A DNA stretch of 64,000 bases from an uncultured Blautia sp. (GCF_937880195.1 NZ_CALFLA010000042.1:1-64000); one strand, 5' to 3'; shown: positions 42,957 to 52,530, counted from the first letter of the stretch. The notes: a model not told the origin generated them from the letters alone. A program made the numbers and translations.

Positions 42957-44213
42957 ATGGAACTGTATGAATTTAATGAAATTCAGGAACGGGTGATCCT
43001 GGTAGGAGTGCAGACAGATGTTACAGAGAACGTAGAGGCTTCTCTTGACGAGCTGGAGGAATTGGCGCAGACAGCAGGAGCTGAGACTGCGGCTAAGGTA
43101 ATCCAAAACAGGGAAGCGGTTCATCCCGGAACATATATAGGACGGGGAAAGATCCAGGAGGTAAAAAACCTTCTTACAGCCCTTGATGCAAATGGGATCA
43201 TCTGTGATGATGAGCTTTCCCCTTCACAGCTGAATAACCTGGAGAGAGAACTGGAATGTAAGGTAATGGACAGAACGCTTCTGATCCTTGATATTTTTGC
43301 AGGAAGGGCAGTGACAAGCGAGGGCAAGATCCAGGTAGAATTGGCTCAGCTCCGCTACCGGGCCGCCCGTCTGGTAGGTCTTCGTGATTCTCTTTCAAGA
43401 CTTGGAGGAGGAATCGGAACAAGAGGACCGGGAGAAAAGAAACTGGAAACAGACAGACGTCTGATCCGTACCAGAATTTCTGCTTTGAAGGCAGAGCTGG
43501 TCCAGGTGGAAAAGCACAGAAGCCTGATTCGGGGAAACCGCTCCAAAGGAAACCTTAAGACTGCGGCTGTTGTAGGCTATACAAACGCAGGTAAATCTAC
43601 GCTTTTGAATACCCTTACAGGGGCAAAGATCCTGGCGGAAGATAAGCTCTTTGCCACTTTGGACCCTACCACCAGGGTACTGGATTTGGAAGACGGGCAG
43701 CAGATCCTTCTTACAGATACGGTTGGATTTATCAGAAAACTTCCCCACCATCTGGTAGAAGCCTTCAAAAGCACTCTTGAGGAGGCAAAGTACGCAGATT
43801 ATATCATTCATGTGGTGGACGCCTCTAATCCCCAGGCAGAAAAGCAGATGGAGGTTGTTTATGACACCCTTCGCCAGCTTGGGGCTTCCGGTAAGAAGAT
43901 AGTTACGCTTTTTAACAAGCAGGATCTTATACCGGAATGTGAACTTCGTGATCCATATGCAGATTATGTCATAAAATGTTCGGCAAAGACAGGACAGGGA
44001 CTTGATAAATTTGGCGCTGTCCTTTCCAGGATCCCTGCAGAAAACCTTGTTTATCTGGAAGAGCTTTACAGTTATCGCCAGGCAGGAAGGATCCAGAAGA
44101 TCCGCGATCTGGGGCAGCTCCTTTCTGAGGAATACAGGGAGGACGGGATATTTGTCCGGGCCAAGATCCCGGCAGAATATTTTGTTCAGGTTATGCCAGA
44201 AGGACAGCCATAA
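42957..44213 (+). CDS. hflX: GTPase HflX
   Basis: A 418-residue ribosome-associated GTPase. An N-terminal nucleotide-binding-like domain (about 1-115) precedes a coiled-coil linker and GGGIGTRGPGEKKLE, the HflX signature near 150. The G domain has G1 GYTNAGKST at 207-215, G3 DTVGFIRKLPHHLVEAFKSTLEEA and G4 NKQD. It rescues or splits stalled 70S ribosomes under stress in characterised bacteria. It follows the TPR lipoprotein with a 1-bp gap. Confidence 0.95.
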   Translation: MELYEFNEIQERVILVGVQTDVTENVEASLDELEELAQTAGAETAAKVIQNREAVHPGTYIGRGKIQEVKNLLTALDANGIICDDELSPSQLNNLERELECKVMDRTLLILDIFAGRAVTSEGKIQVELAQLRYRAARLVGLRDSLSRLGGGIGTRGPGEKKLETDRRLIRTRISALKAELVQVEKHRSLIRGNRSKGNLKTAAVVGYTNAGKSTLLNTLTGAKILAEDKLFATLDPTTRVLDLEDGQQILLTDTVGFIRKLPHHLVEAFKSTLEEAKYADYIIHVVDASNPQAEKQMEVVYDTLRQLGASGKKIVTLFNKQDLIPECELRDPYADYVIKCSAKTGQGLDKFGAVLSRIPAENLVYLEELYSYRQAGRIQKIRDLGQLLSEEYREDGIFVRAKIPAEYFVQVMPEGQP

Positions 44214-44349
44214 AACTGGATCATTGTAAGCGGGAAATCAATCTGAAACGAAAATATGTTCTGGTGAAATTTCACAAAAAATATATCTTTCAAGAGGCTG
44301 GGGAAAGGCTCCAAAGAGCTTGAAAAGCCTGTAAATACAAGAAAAACAG

Positions 44350-44365
44350 ACCATCATATAGGCGT
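44350..44365. promoter_or_regulatory. NrdR box 1
   Basis: ACCATCATATAGGCGT is a degenerate match to the 16-bp NrdR box. It starts exactly 31 bp before box 2, the spacing found in NrdR-controlled promoters. Confidence 0.6.
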
Positions 44366-44380
44366 CAGTGAGATTTGGAG

Positions 44381-44396
44381 ACACAATATATGGTGG
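44381..44396. promoter_or_regulatory. NrdR box 2
   Basis: ACACAATATATGGTGG matches the NrdR box consensus well (ACACWATATATWGTGT). It lies about 20 bp upstream of the -35 hexamer. Confidence 0.7.
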
Positions 44397-44416
44397 TTTT
44401 TCTTTTGCTGTGACAG

Positions 44417-44445
44417 TTGACGGAATGGAAGGGCTCTGGTACAAT
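44417..44445 (+). promoter_or_regulatory. Promoter of nrdD
   Basis: TTGACG at 44417-44422, 17 bp, TACAAT at 44440-44445. Confidence 0.75.
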
Positions 44446-44514
44446 AATCCATACACGCAGCGTTATTGTTAAAAGGAAAGTATTAAGCTATATATAAAGG
44501 GGGAAATAAAAATT

Positions 44515-46884
44515 ATGTTCCAGGTAGTAAAACGCGATGGAGAGATTGCTGATTTTCAGATGGCAAAAATATCCTCAGCGATCCATAAAGCATTTGATGC
44601 AAAAGAAAAAAATTACAGCCAGGATATGATCGATCTTCTTGCTCTTCGGGTAACGGCTGATTTTCAGGAAAAGATCCAGGATGATAAGGTGACAGTGGAG
44701 GACATTCAGGACAGTGTGGAGAACGTACTGATCCAGGCAGGATACAGCGATGTTGCCAAGGCTTATATTCTTTACCGCAAACAGAGAGAAAAGATCCGCA
44801 ATATGAAATCTACGATCCTTGACTATAAGGAGATTGTGAATAGCTATGTGAAGGTAGAAGACTGGAGAGTTAAGGAGAACTCCACAGTTACTTATTCAGT
44901 AGGCGGATTGATCCTCAGCAATTCCGGCGCAGTAACGGCAAATTACTGGCTGTCTGAGATCTACGATAATGAGATTGCAGAGGCTCACAGAAACGCAGAT
45001 ATCCATATCCATGATCTCTCCATGCTGACAGGTTACTGTGCAGGCTGGTCCTTAAAACAGCTTATCCAGGAAGGTCTTGGAGGAATCGAGGGCAAGATCA
45101 CTTCCGCTCCAGCCAGACATTTAAGTGTGCTTTGCAACCAGATGGTAAACTTCCTTGGCATTATGCAGAACGAATGGGCGGGAGCCCAGGCTTTTTCCTC
45201 CTTTGACACATATCTGGCGCCTTTTGTAAAGGTGGATAATTTAACTTACCGGGAGGTAAAGAAGTGTATTGAATCCTTTATTTACGGTGTGAATACCCCA
45301 AGCCGCTGGGGAACACAGGCTCCGTTTTCCAATATTACTCTGGACTGGACGGTTCCTGAGGATCTGGCGGAGCTTCCTGCTATTGTAGGCGGCAAAAATA
45401 TGGATTTTAAATATAAAGACTGTAAGAAAGAAATGGATATGGTAAACCGGGCCTTTATCGAAACCATGATCGAAGGCGACGCCAATGGAAGAGGATTCCA
45501 GTATCCGATTCCTACATATTCCATTACCAAAGACTTTGACTGGTCCGATACAGAAAATAACCGTCTTCTTTTTGAAATGACTGCAAAATACGGAACGCCT
45601 TATTTCTCCAATTATATTAACAGCGATATGAAACCAAGCGATATCCGCAGTATGTGCTGCCGTCTCCGCCTTGATCTTAGGGAGCTTCGCAAAAAGAGCG
45701 GCGGATTTTTCGGCTCCGGCGAAAGCACAGGCTCTGTAGGTGTTGTCACCATTAATATGCCCCGGATCGCGTACCTTTCCAGGACGCCGGAAGAGTTTTA
45801 CAAAAGACTGGATCATATGATGGATATTTCTGCAAGATCCCTTCATATTAAGAGACAGGTGATCTCCAAGCTTCTTGAGGAAGGACTTTATCCTTACACC
45901 AAGAGATACCTTGGAAGTTTTGATAATCATTTTTCTACCATTGGGCTTGTGGGAATGAATGAGGCAGGCTTAAATGCCAGGTGGCTTGGCTGTGATATGA
46001 CGGATGAGCGTACTCAGAAGTTTACAAAAGAAGTTCTGGAGCATATGAGGAGCCGTCTTTCCGATTACCAGGAGCAGTATGAGGGCGAGCTTTTTAACCT
46101 GGAGGCAACTCCGGCAGAGTCTACGGCTTACCGCCTTGCTAAACATGACAGGAAACATTGGCCGGAGATTAAAACAGCAGGAAAAGAAGGAGATACTCCT
46201 TATTATACAAACAGTTCTCATCTTCCTGTGGAATATAGCTCTGATATTTTTGACGCCCTGGATATCCAGGATGAGCTGCAGACACTTTATACCTCAGGAA
46301 CTGTATTTCACGGTTTTCTTGGAGAAAAACTTCCTGACTGGAAGGCTGCTGCTTCTCTGGTGCGTAAGATTGCGGAAAACTATAAACTTCCCTACTATAC
46401 AATTTCACCCACTTATTCTGTATGCAGTGAACATGGATATTTAAGTGGGGAACATTTTACCTGTCCGAAATGCGGCAAAAAGGCAGAGGTTTACAGCCGG
46501 ATCACAGGCTACTACCGTCCGGTACAGAACTGGAATGACGGAAAGACCCAGGAGTATAAGAACAGGACTCTTTACGATATCACACATTCCACTCTTAAGA
46601 AGGTGCATACCAGCATGGTGACAATGACAAAGGATGATGTAAAGGTAGAACCTCTGGAAACTCATAAGTATCTGTTTACCACAAGTACCTGTCCAAACTG
46701 CCGTATGGCAAAGAAAATGCTGGAAGGACAGGAACTGGAGATCATTGATGCGGAAAAGAACCCGGATATGGCTCGCCAGTTTGGTATTATGCAGGCTCCT
46801 ACTCTTGTGATCACAGACGGAGAGCATTTGAAAAAATATGTCAATGCTTCCAATATCCAGAAGTATGTAGACGAGGAGCTTTAA
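44515..46884 (+). CDS. nrdD: Anaerobic ribonucleotide reductase with fused thioredoxin-like domain
   Basis: A 789-residue class III reductase making dNTPs without oxygen. An ATP-cone (1-90) is followed by the glycyl-radical barrel. The zinc site uses Cys637, His640 in CSEHG and Cys650/Cys653 in CPKC. The radical site is Gly665 in RITGYYRP. The last 76 residues (about 714-789) are a separate thioredoxin/glutaredoxin-like domain with the redox motif CPNC at Cys726 and Cys729, a cis-proline region QAPTLVI and the usual fold length. The start follows AAAGGGGG. No activase gene nrdG is adjacent. Control by NrdR is indicated upstream. Confidence 0.96.
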   Translation: MFQVVKRDGEIADFQMAKISSAIHKAFDAKEKNYSQDMIDLLALRVTADFQEKIQDDKVTVEDIQDSVENVLIQAGYSDVAKAYILYRKQREKIRNMKSTILDYKEIVNSYVKVEDWRVKENSTVTYSVGGLILSNSGAVTANYWLSEIYDNEIAEAHRNADIHIHDLSMLTGYCAGWSLKQLIQEGLGGIEGKITSAPARHLSVLCNQMVNFLGIMQNEWAGAQAFSSFDTYLAPFVKVDNLTYREVKKCIESFIYGVNTPSRWGTQAPFSNITLDWTVPEDLAELPAIVGGKNMDFKYKDCKKEMDMVNRAFIETMIEGDANGRGFQYPIPTYSITKDFDWSDTENNRLLFEMTAKYGTPYFSNYINSDMKPSDIRSMCCRLRLDLRELRKKSGGFFGSGESTGSVGVVTINMPRIAYLSRTPEEFYKRLDHMMDISARSLHIKRQVISKLLEEGLYPYTKRYLGSFDNHFSTIGLVGMNEAGLNARWLGCDMTDERTQKFTKEVLEHMRSRLSDYQEQYEGELFNLEATPAESTAYRLAKHDRKHWPEIKTAGKEGDTPYYTNSSHLPVEYSSDIFDALDIQDELQTLYTSGTVFHGFLGEKLPDWKAAASLVRKIAENYKLPYYTISPTYSVCSEHGYLSGEHFTCPKCGKKAEVYSRITGYYRPVQNWNDGKTQEYKNRTLYDITHSTLKKVHTSMVTMTKDDVKVEPLETHKYLFTTSTCPNCRMAKKMLEGQELEIIDAEKNPDMARQFGIMQAPTLVITDGEHLKKYVNASNIQKYVDEEL

Positions 46885-46899
46885 TAAAGGAAATTTTTT

Positions 46900-46924
46900 A
46901 GGGGCGTTTTTATACGTCCCTTTT
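46900..46924 (+). terminator. Intrinsic terminator after nrdD
   Basis: GGGGCG pairs with CGTCCC around an 8-nt loop, followed by TTTT. Confidence 0.7.
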
Positions 46925-46988
46925 ATGATGTCTGTACGGAATGGAAATCCATGCAAAATATGAATGGCCGGATATCCCCCCGGGTAGC

Positions 46989-47017
46989 TTGTTGGAGAAG
47001 GCCAACTCTGATAAAGT
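46989..47017 (+). promoter_or_regulatory. Possible promoter of the first peptide/nickel-type operon
   Basis: TTGTTG at 46989-46994, 17 bp, TAAAGT at 47012-47017. The spacer carries TTGG...CCAA dyad symmetry. The -10 is weak. Confidence 0.35.
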
Positions 47018-47053
47018 AAATAAGACATCAAACAAAAGGAGAAGGAAATTACT

Positions 47054-48598
47054 ATGAAAAAAACAGGAGTAAAACTCACAGGACTTTTTCTGGCGTGTAC
47101 CTTGGCGATTGCTCCGGCAGCTTATGTATCAGCAGAGGAAAAGGGGGAAACGCTTGTATACGGCAGCGGAGATTATACAAGGATCAATCCGGCAATGGAT
47201 GAGCATGGAGAGATCAATGTCCTTATTTTTAACGGCCTTACAGGACATGACGGAGATAACCAGGTAGTTCCTGCTCTGGCAGAAAGCTGGGAGTTTGACC
47301 AAGATACCTGCACCTATACCTTCCATCTTTCCAAGGAAGCAAAATGGCAGGATGGAGAGGATTTTACGGCAGAGGATGTAAAATTTACCATTGAGGCGAT
47401 CATGGACCCGGAAAACGGTTCTGAAAATGCGCCGAATTTTGAGGATGTAGAGGAGATCACCGTAGTAGATGAAGATACGGTAGCTTTTAAGCTGACAGCT
47501 CCTAACGTGGCATTTCTTGATTATATGACAATGGCAGTCCTTCCCAAGCACCTTCTGGAGGGAGAGGATATGCAGACCTCTGACTTTTTCCGCAGTCCGG
47601 TTGGAACAGGCCCATACAAAGTAGAAAGCTGGGATGAAGGTCAGGCCATTACTCTTACAAAGAATGAGGATTATTTTAAGGGAGAACCTAATATTGATAC
47701 CATTGTATTTAAGATCGTACCGGATGACAATGCAAAAGCTCTTCAGTTAAAGTCAGGTGAACTGGATCTTGCTCTTCTGACACCGAAGGACGCAGCTTCT
47801 TTTGCAGAGGATGAGGCTTTTACCTGTTATGATATGAAAACGGCTGATTACAGAGGAATCATGTTTAATTTCGCAAACGAATACTGGCAGAAAAATAAGG
47901 ATCTGATCCCTGCAGTCTGTTATGGACTTGACCGTCAGGCTATGATCGACGCAGTGATCCTTGGACAGGGAATGCCGGCATACGGACCGCTTCAGAGAAA
48001 TATTTACAACTATGAAGACGTAGAACATTATGATTATGATCCAGAAAAAGCAAAAGCAGTGATGGAGGATGCTGGCTGGGAGATGGGAGACGACGGCTTC
48101 TATCAGAGAGACGGTGAGAAGGCAGGCTTTGTGTTAAGCGTCAGCGCCGGAGATCAGGTTCGTATTGATATGGCGCAGATCGCAGCCCAGCAGCTTCAGC
48201 AGATCGGTATGGACGTAACGGTTGATATTCCCGCAGAGGTTGACTGGGGCGGACAGATGGCGTTTCTGATCGGATGGGGAAGTCCTTTTGATGCAGACGA
48301 TCATACATATAAGGTATTTGGTACAGAAAAAGGCGCAAACTATTCCAGCTATTCCAATGAACTGGTAGATCAGTATCTGACAGAGGCCCGTCAGACAGAT
48401 GATCCAGAGGTTCGTAAAGAAGCATATAAGAAATTCCAGGAAGAGCTTGCAAAAGATCCGGCTTTTGCATTTATCTGTTATATTGATGCAAATTATGTTG
48501 CAGAGTCTTCCATTCAGGGAATTGACCCGGATACCGTCATGGGACATCATGGCGTTGGTATTTTCTGGAACGTGGCAGACTGGACAATTGGAGAATAA
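47054..48598 (+). CDS. Peptide/nickel-type ABC substrate-binding protein, system 1
   Basis: A 514-residue SBP_bac_5 (DppA/NikA/OppA) protein. The signal peptide occupies residues 1 to about 27 and ends YVSAEE. A Cys at position 16 lies inside the hydrophobic core with a poor lipobox, so it is probably not a lipoprotein. Family landmarks include LVYGSGDYTRINPAM, PALAESWEFDQDTCTYTFHL, the EDVKFTIEAI block and GTGPYKVESW. It binds peptides, metal complexes or other small solutes outside the cell. It leads an operon with its own two ATPases and two permeases. A terminator-like hairpin follows. Confidence 0.92.
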   Translation: MKKTGVKLTGLFLACTLAIAPAAYVSAEEKGETLVYGSGDYTRINPAMDEHGEINVLIFNGLTGHDGDNQVVPALAESWEFDQDTCTYTFHLSKEAKWQDGEDFTAEDVKFTIEAIMDPENGSENAPNFEDVEEITVVDEDTVAFKLTAPNVAFLDYMTMAVLPKHLLEGEDMQTSDFFRSPVGTGPYKVESWDEGQAITLTKNEDYFKGEPNIDTIVFKIVPDDNAKALQLKSGELDLALLTPKDAASFAEDEAFTCYDMKTADYRGIMFNFANEYWQKNKDLIPAVCYGLDRQAMIDAVILGQGMPAYGPLQRNIYNYEDVEHYDYDPEKAKAVMEDAGWEMGDDGFYQRDGEKAGFVLSVSAGDQVRIDMAQIAAQQLQQIGMDVTVDIPAEVDWGGQMAFLIGWGSPFDADDHTYKVFGTEKGANYSSYSNELVDQYLTEARQTDDPEVRKEAYKKFQEELAKDPAFAFICYIDANYVAESSIQGIDPDTVMGHHGVGIFWNVADWTIGE

Positions 48599-48613
48599 GT
48601 TTTCTGGAAGCAG

Positions 48614-48638
48614 ATAAGGGGCGTTTTATGCCCCTTAT
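48614..48638 (+). other. Hairpin between binding protein and ATPase genes (system 1)
   Basis: ATAAGGGGC pairs perfectly with GCCCCTTAT, followed by CTGTTTT. It probably lets a fraction of transcripts through, giving excess binding protein. Confidence 0.7.
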
Positions 48639-48664
48639 CTGTTTTGGGTATATAAGGAGTGACA

Positions 48665-49678
48665 ATGGAGAACCTTTTAGAAGTAAAAAACCTGTCGGTG
48701 AGCTTTGACAGTCCGGCAGGAGAGATACAGGCGGTGCGAGACGTTTCTTTTTCCCTGAAAAAAGGAGAAGTTCTGGCTGTTGTAGGAGAATCTGGATGCG
48801 GAAAAAGCGTGCTGTGCAAAAGTATTATGAAGCTTTTGCCCTCAAGCGCAAGGATAAAAGAAGGAAAGATACTGGTTCGGGGATGTGATATTACAGATTA
48901 CAGAGAACAGGATATGCAGAAGATCAGAGGCAAACTTTTTTCCATGGTCTTTCAGGATCCCATGACCTCCCTGAATCCTTCCATGAAGATCGGCCCTCAG
49001 ATTGCGGAAGCAGTGCTGGTCCATAATAAAAAAATGCCGGCAGAAAAAGTGCATCAGAGAGTGATCGAACTGATGGAACTGGTTGGAATTGACAGACCAG
49101 AGGAACGTTATCACCTGTATCCCTATAATTTTTCCGGAGGAATGCGCCAGAGGAGCGTTATGGCTATAGCGCTGGCATCAGATCCTGATATCTTATTTGC
49201 AGACGAGCCTACGACGGCTCTCGATGTGACGATCCAGGCCCAGATCCTGGATCTTTTGCGGGAAGTGCAGGAAAAGCTGGGAACAGCAACCATTCTGGTG
49301 TCCCATGATCTTGGAGTGGTAGCAAGGGCTGCCGACAGAGTTGCAGTAATGTATGCAGGAAAAATAGTGGAGATCGGAACAGCGGAGGAGGTCTATTATG
49401 ATCCAAGACATCCTTATACCTGGGGGCTGATGCGCTCTCTTCCTGCTTTTTCAAAAGGAAAAGACAGTCTTTATACAATTCCGGGAATGCCCCCCACACT
49501 GATAAATCCGCCAAAGGGAGACGCCTATGCCCCAAGGAATGAGTATGCCCTTGGGATTGATTACGAAGAAATGCCGCCTATGTTTAAAATTACAGATACC
49601 CATTATGCGGCTACATGGCTTCTGGATGAGCGGGCGCCCAAAATTATTCCGCCAGTAGGAGGGAAATGCTTTGAATAA
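48665..49678 (+). CDS. Opp/Dpp-type ABC ATPase (OppD-like), system 1
   Basis: A 337-residue ATPase. It has Walker A GESGCGKS, signature FSGGMRQRSVMA, Walker B ILFADEPTTALD and a C-terminal oligopeptide-transporter tail (PPMFKITD). That tail is of the type that in some OppD proteins binds an iron-sulfur cluster, but few cysteines are present here. ATG 48665 is preferred over GTG 48659 because AAGGAG ends at 48659. It overlaps the next ATPase gene by 8 bp. Confidence 0.92.
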   Translation: MENLLEVKNLSVSFDSPAGEIQAVRDVSFSLKKGEVLAVVGESGCGKSVLCKSIMKLLPSSARIKEGKILVRGCDITDYREQDMQKIRGKLFSMVFQDPMTSLNPSMKIGPQIAEAVLVHNKKMPAEKVHQRVIELMELVGIDRPEERYHLYPYNFSGGMRQRSVMAIALASDPDILFADEPTTALDVTIQAQILDLLREVQEKLGTATILVSHDLGVVARAADRVAVMYAGKIVEIGTAEEVYYDPRHPYTWGLMRSLPAFSKGKDSLYTIPGMPPTLINPPKGDAYAPRNEYALGIDYEEMPPMFKITDTHYAATWLLDERAPKIIPPVGGKCFE

Positions 49679-50588
49679 AGAAATACTGGTAGATGTGCAG
49701 AATTTGACACATCACTTTCATTTAACGAAAAAAACAGCAATACGCGCTGTAGATCAAGTTTCCTTTCAGATTTATAAAGGAGAGATTTTGGGACTGGTAG
49801 GAGAGTCCGGTTCAGGAAAATCAACTGTGGCAAGGTGTCTTATGAATATCTACCATCCCACGTCCGGTTCGGTAAAGTACCGTGGCATTGACACCTGTGA
49901 TAAAAAGGAGTTTCAGGCAAACAAAAAAATGCTTCAGACAAGAAGACAGATTATTTTTCAGGATTCCGGCTCAAGCCTGAATCAGAGAATGAAGGCGTCG
50001 GAAATTATTGCGGAGCCTATGAAGATCAGCCGTATGACCCCGCCAAGGGGAAACTACTGGGAGGAAGCCAGATTTCAGATGAAATATGTGGGACTGGACG
50101 AGAGCTTTCTTGACAGATATCCTTCGGAAATGTCAGGAGGCCAGAGGCAGAGGATCGCTATAGCAAGAGCCCTTAGCATGGAACCGGAATTTCTTGTTGC
50201 AGACGAGCCGGTTGCATCTCTGGACGTATCCATACAGGCCCAGGTAGTCAACCTTTTTAAGCATCTGCAAAAAGAACATGGATTTACTTTTCTGTTTATT
50301 GCCCATGACTTGGCAATGGTAGAATATCTTTGCGACCGGGTAGGTGTTATGTACCACGGAAAGCTGGTGGAGCTTGCCCCTGCGGCCGAATTGTTTGCCA
50401 ATCCTTTACATGGCTATACAAAAACCCTTTTGTCTGCAATTCCAATACCGGATCCTATTAGAGAACGGCAGAGAAAATTACAGATATATGATGGAGAGGA
50501 TCTGGGAGATGGCAAATTTATTGAGGCTTCTCCGGGACATTTTGTATGGAGATCACAAAAAGGAGGGGACACTCATGAAAAAGCGTAA
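49671..50588 (+). CDS. Opp/Dpp-type ABC ATPase (OppF-like), system 1
   Basis: A 305-residue ATPase. It has Walker A GESGSGKST, signature MSGGQRQRIAIARA, Walker B FLVADEPVASLD and an OppF-type C-terminus (SPGHFVW). It starts at TTG 49671 inside the 3' end of the OppD-like gene, with GGAGGG upstream. It forms the second half of the heterodimeric motor. It overlaps the permease gene by 14 bp. Confidence 0.92.
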   Translation: MNKEILVDVQNLTHHFHLTKKTAIRAVDQVSFQIYKGEILGLVGESGSGKSTVARCLMNIYHPTSGSVKYRGIDTCDKKEFQANKKMLQTRRQIIFQDSGSSLNQRMKASEIIAEPMKISRMTPPRGNYWEEARFQMKYVGLDESFLDRYPSEMSGGQRQRIAIARALSMEPEFLVADEPVASLDVSIQAQVVNLFKHLQKEHGFTFLFIAHDLAMVEYLCDRVGVMYHGKLVELAPAAELFANPLHGYTKTLLSAIPIPDPIRERQRKLQIYDGEDLGDGKFIEASPGHFVWRSQKGGDTHEKA

Positions 50589-51582
50589 CTGGATTTTATA
50601 CTTTGGTAAAAAGCTCATGGCATTTGTTCTCAGTGTTTTTGTGCTGTCAGTGGTAGTGTTTTATGTTGCCCGTCTTGCGCCCGGAGATCCTCTTGTTTCT
50701 TATTACGGAGAACGGGCAGAAAAAATGAGCCCTGAGGAACGCCAGTGGGCAATGGAAAAACTGGGATTGGATCAGCCTGTTTATATCCAGTATGGAAAAT
50801 GGGTGAAAAATGCTTTTCAGGGAGAGTTTGGCATTTCCTTTAAGTATAAACAGGATGTGGCCCGGGTGATCAGCGGACGGATCATAAATACTCTTTTGCT
50901 GGGAGGAATCGGATTTCTTCTTATTTTTGCAGGCTCCCTTCTTCTTGGAGCGCTCTGTGCGTGGCATGAGGAAAATTGGGTGGATAAGATCCTCTGCAAA
51001 CTGGGAACCATATCAAGCTGTATTCCTGAATTTTGGCTGTCTCTAGTGCTGATCCTGGTTTTTGCAGTTACTTTAAAAATTCTTCCAAGCAGCGGAGCCT
51101 ATACAATCGGAAAGGCGGATGATATTGGGGACAGGATCGCTCATCTGATCATGCCTCTGACCATTGTGACTTTGGAGCATCTGTGGTATTACGCCTATAT
51201 GGTACGGAATAAGATTCTGGAGGAAGTGCGGGCAGATTATGTCCTTCTGGCAAAATCAAAGGGACTGAATAAGAAAAAAATTCTTTTTAAACACTGTATT
51301 CGAAACGTTATGCCTGCATATTTAAGCATTATGGCCATTGCCGTACCTCATGTTCTTGGAGGAACTTTTGTTGTGGAAAGCGTATTTTCTTATCCGGGAA
51401 TCGGAGCCTTGTCCTATGAGAGCGCCAGGTATCACGACTATAATCTTTTGATGCTTCTTTGCATGATGTCAGGAATCCTTGTTATTTTCTGCAATATGCT
51501 GGCTCAGGTCATTAATGAACATATTGACCCCCGTGTAAAGGCAGGCGAGGCAGTGGAGACATGGGAGGTGACTGGCTTATGA
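50575..51582 (+). CDS. Opp/Dpp-type ABC permease B, system 1
   Basis: A 335-residue permease with six helices. An amphipathic KKRNWILYFGKKLM start precedes the first helix. The DppB-type loop LARLAPGDP is seen here as VARLAPGDPL, and the EAA-like region LLAKSKGLNKKKILFKHCIRN lies near residue 225. ATG 50575 has AAGGAGGGG upstream. The next permease overlaps by 4 bp. Confidence 0.92.
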   Translation: MKKRNWILYFGKKLMAFVLSVFVLSVVVFYVARLAPGDPLVSYYGERAEKMSPEERQWAMEKLGLDQPVYIQYGKWVKNAFQGEFGISFKYKQDVARVISGRIINTLLLGGIGFLLIFAGSLLLGALCAWHEENWVDKILCKLGTISSCIPEFWLSLVLILVFAVTLKILPSSGAYTIGKADDIGDRIAHLIMPLTIVTLEHLWYYAYMVRNKILEEVRADYVLLAKSKGLNKKKILFKHCIRNVMPAYLSIMAIAVPHVLGGTFVVESVFSYPGIGALSYESARYHDYNLLMLLCMMSGILVIFCNMLAQVINEHIDPRVKAGEAVETWEVTGL

Positions 51583-52466
51583 CAGACAGAGCTTTTGAAA
51601 TTGTGGGTCAGCGTAAAGAACAGGAGCATAAACCCACAGAAAAGAAAAAATGGTATCAGGGAAAACCTGTGCTGTCCATGGGGATCCTGGCAGTGATTTT
51701 GATAGGATGCCTTTTGGCAGAAGCGGTCATGACGAAAGATCCTACATATATGGATCTTTTGAATTATAATAAAGGGCCGGGCAGAGAATTTCTGTTTGGA
51801 ACAGATACTATGGGAAGAGATATTTTTTCTATGATCTGGTATGGAGGCAGAATCTCTTTGCTTATTGGAGTTTTGTCCACGGTAATATCTACCTTTATTG
51901 CAGTTGTGGTGGGAGCCTTCAGCGGAGCCGCGCCTGGGTGGCTGGATAATCTGGTTATGCGTTTTACAGAAATTTTTCTCAGTATTCCGTCGCTTCTGTT
52001 AGTAATTCTTCTGCAGGCTATTATGGGAAAGGCAAACGTGGTCAGTCTTTCAGTTGTTATTGGGATTACAAGCTGGACAAGTATTGCAAAGGTAGTACGT
52101 ACAGAAGTGAGACAGATCCGAAACAGCGAATACGTAATTGCATCAAGATGTATGGGCGGAGGATTTTTTCATATTTTATGGAAGCATCTGGCGCCGAATT
52201 TTATATCTTCTATTATGTTTATGGTTATTATGAATGTAAGAACAGCTATCATATCAGAATCTACCCTTAGCTTTATGGGAATTGGTCTTCCACTTGAAAT
52301 TGTTTCCTGGGGCAGTATGCTGTCTCTTTCTGAAAAAGCCCTTATGACAAACTCCTGGTGGATCATTCTTATCCCCGGAATCTTTCTTGTGGGAACACTT
52401 TTATGCCTGACAAATATAGGAAATTATATGAGAAAAAATGTAAACAGGAAAGAAAGCAATCTGTGA
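51579..52466 (+). CDS. Opp/Dpp-type ABC permease C, system 1
   Basis: A 295-residue permease. The N-terminal cytosolic arm is polar, and helix 1 is LSMGILAVILIGCLLAEAVM. The DppC signature FGTDTMGRDIFSMI is present, and the EAA loop is YVIASRCMGGGFFHILWKHL. ATG 51579 (GGGAGGTG upstream) overlaps the permease B stop. It completes the five-gene importer: binding protein, two ATPases, two permeases. Confidence 0.92.
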   Translation: MTDRAFEIVGQRKEQEHKPTEKKKWYQGKPVLSMGILAVILIGCLLAEAVMTKDPTYMDLLNYNKGPGREFLFGTDTMGRDIFSMIWYGGRISLLIGVLSTVISTFIAVVVGAFSGAAPGWLDNLVMRFTEIFLSIPSLLLVILLQAIMGKANVVSLSVVIGITSWTSIAKVVRTEVRQIRNSEYVIASRCMGGGFFHILWKHLAPNFISSIMFMVIMNVRTAIISESTLSFMGIGLPLEIVSWGSMLSLSEKALMTNSWWIILIPGIFLVGTLLCLTNIGNYMRKNVNRKESNL

Positions 52467-52501
52467 CAGGCAGATAAATCGTCAAATATTTTGTCTGCGG
52501 C

Positions 52502-52530
52502 TTGCGGATCATTTGTAAATGCGATATGAT
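52502..52530 (+). promoter_or_regulatory. Promoter of the LysR-family gene
   Basis: TTGCGG at 52502-52507, 17 bp, TATGAT at 52525-52530. Confidence 0.6.

Larger units (their letters stand above)
44214..44514. other. Regulatory gap before nrdD
   Basis: This 300-bp stretch contains a weak TTTCAAG/CTTGAAA hairpin at about 44288-44326, then two NrdR boxes and a promoter. I see no gene in it. Confidence 0.5.

Noticed and set aside
47054-52466. Naming system 1 or 2 as NikABCDE or OppABCDF
   Set aside because: The family is certain, but the sequences do not allow nickel, peptide or other solutes to be told apart by eye, so no gene symbols were assigned.
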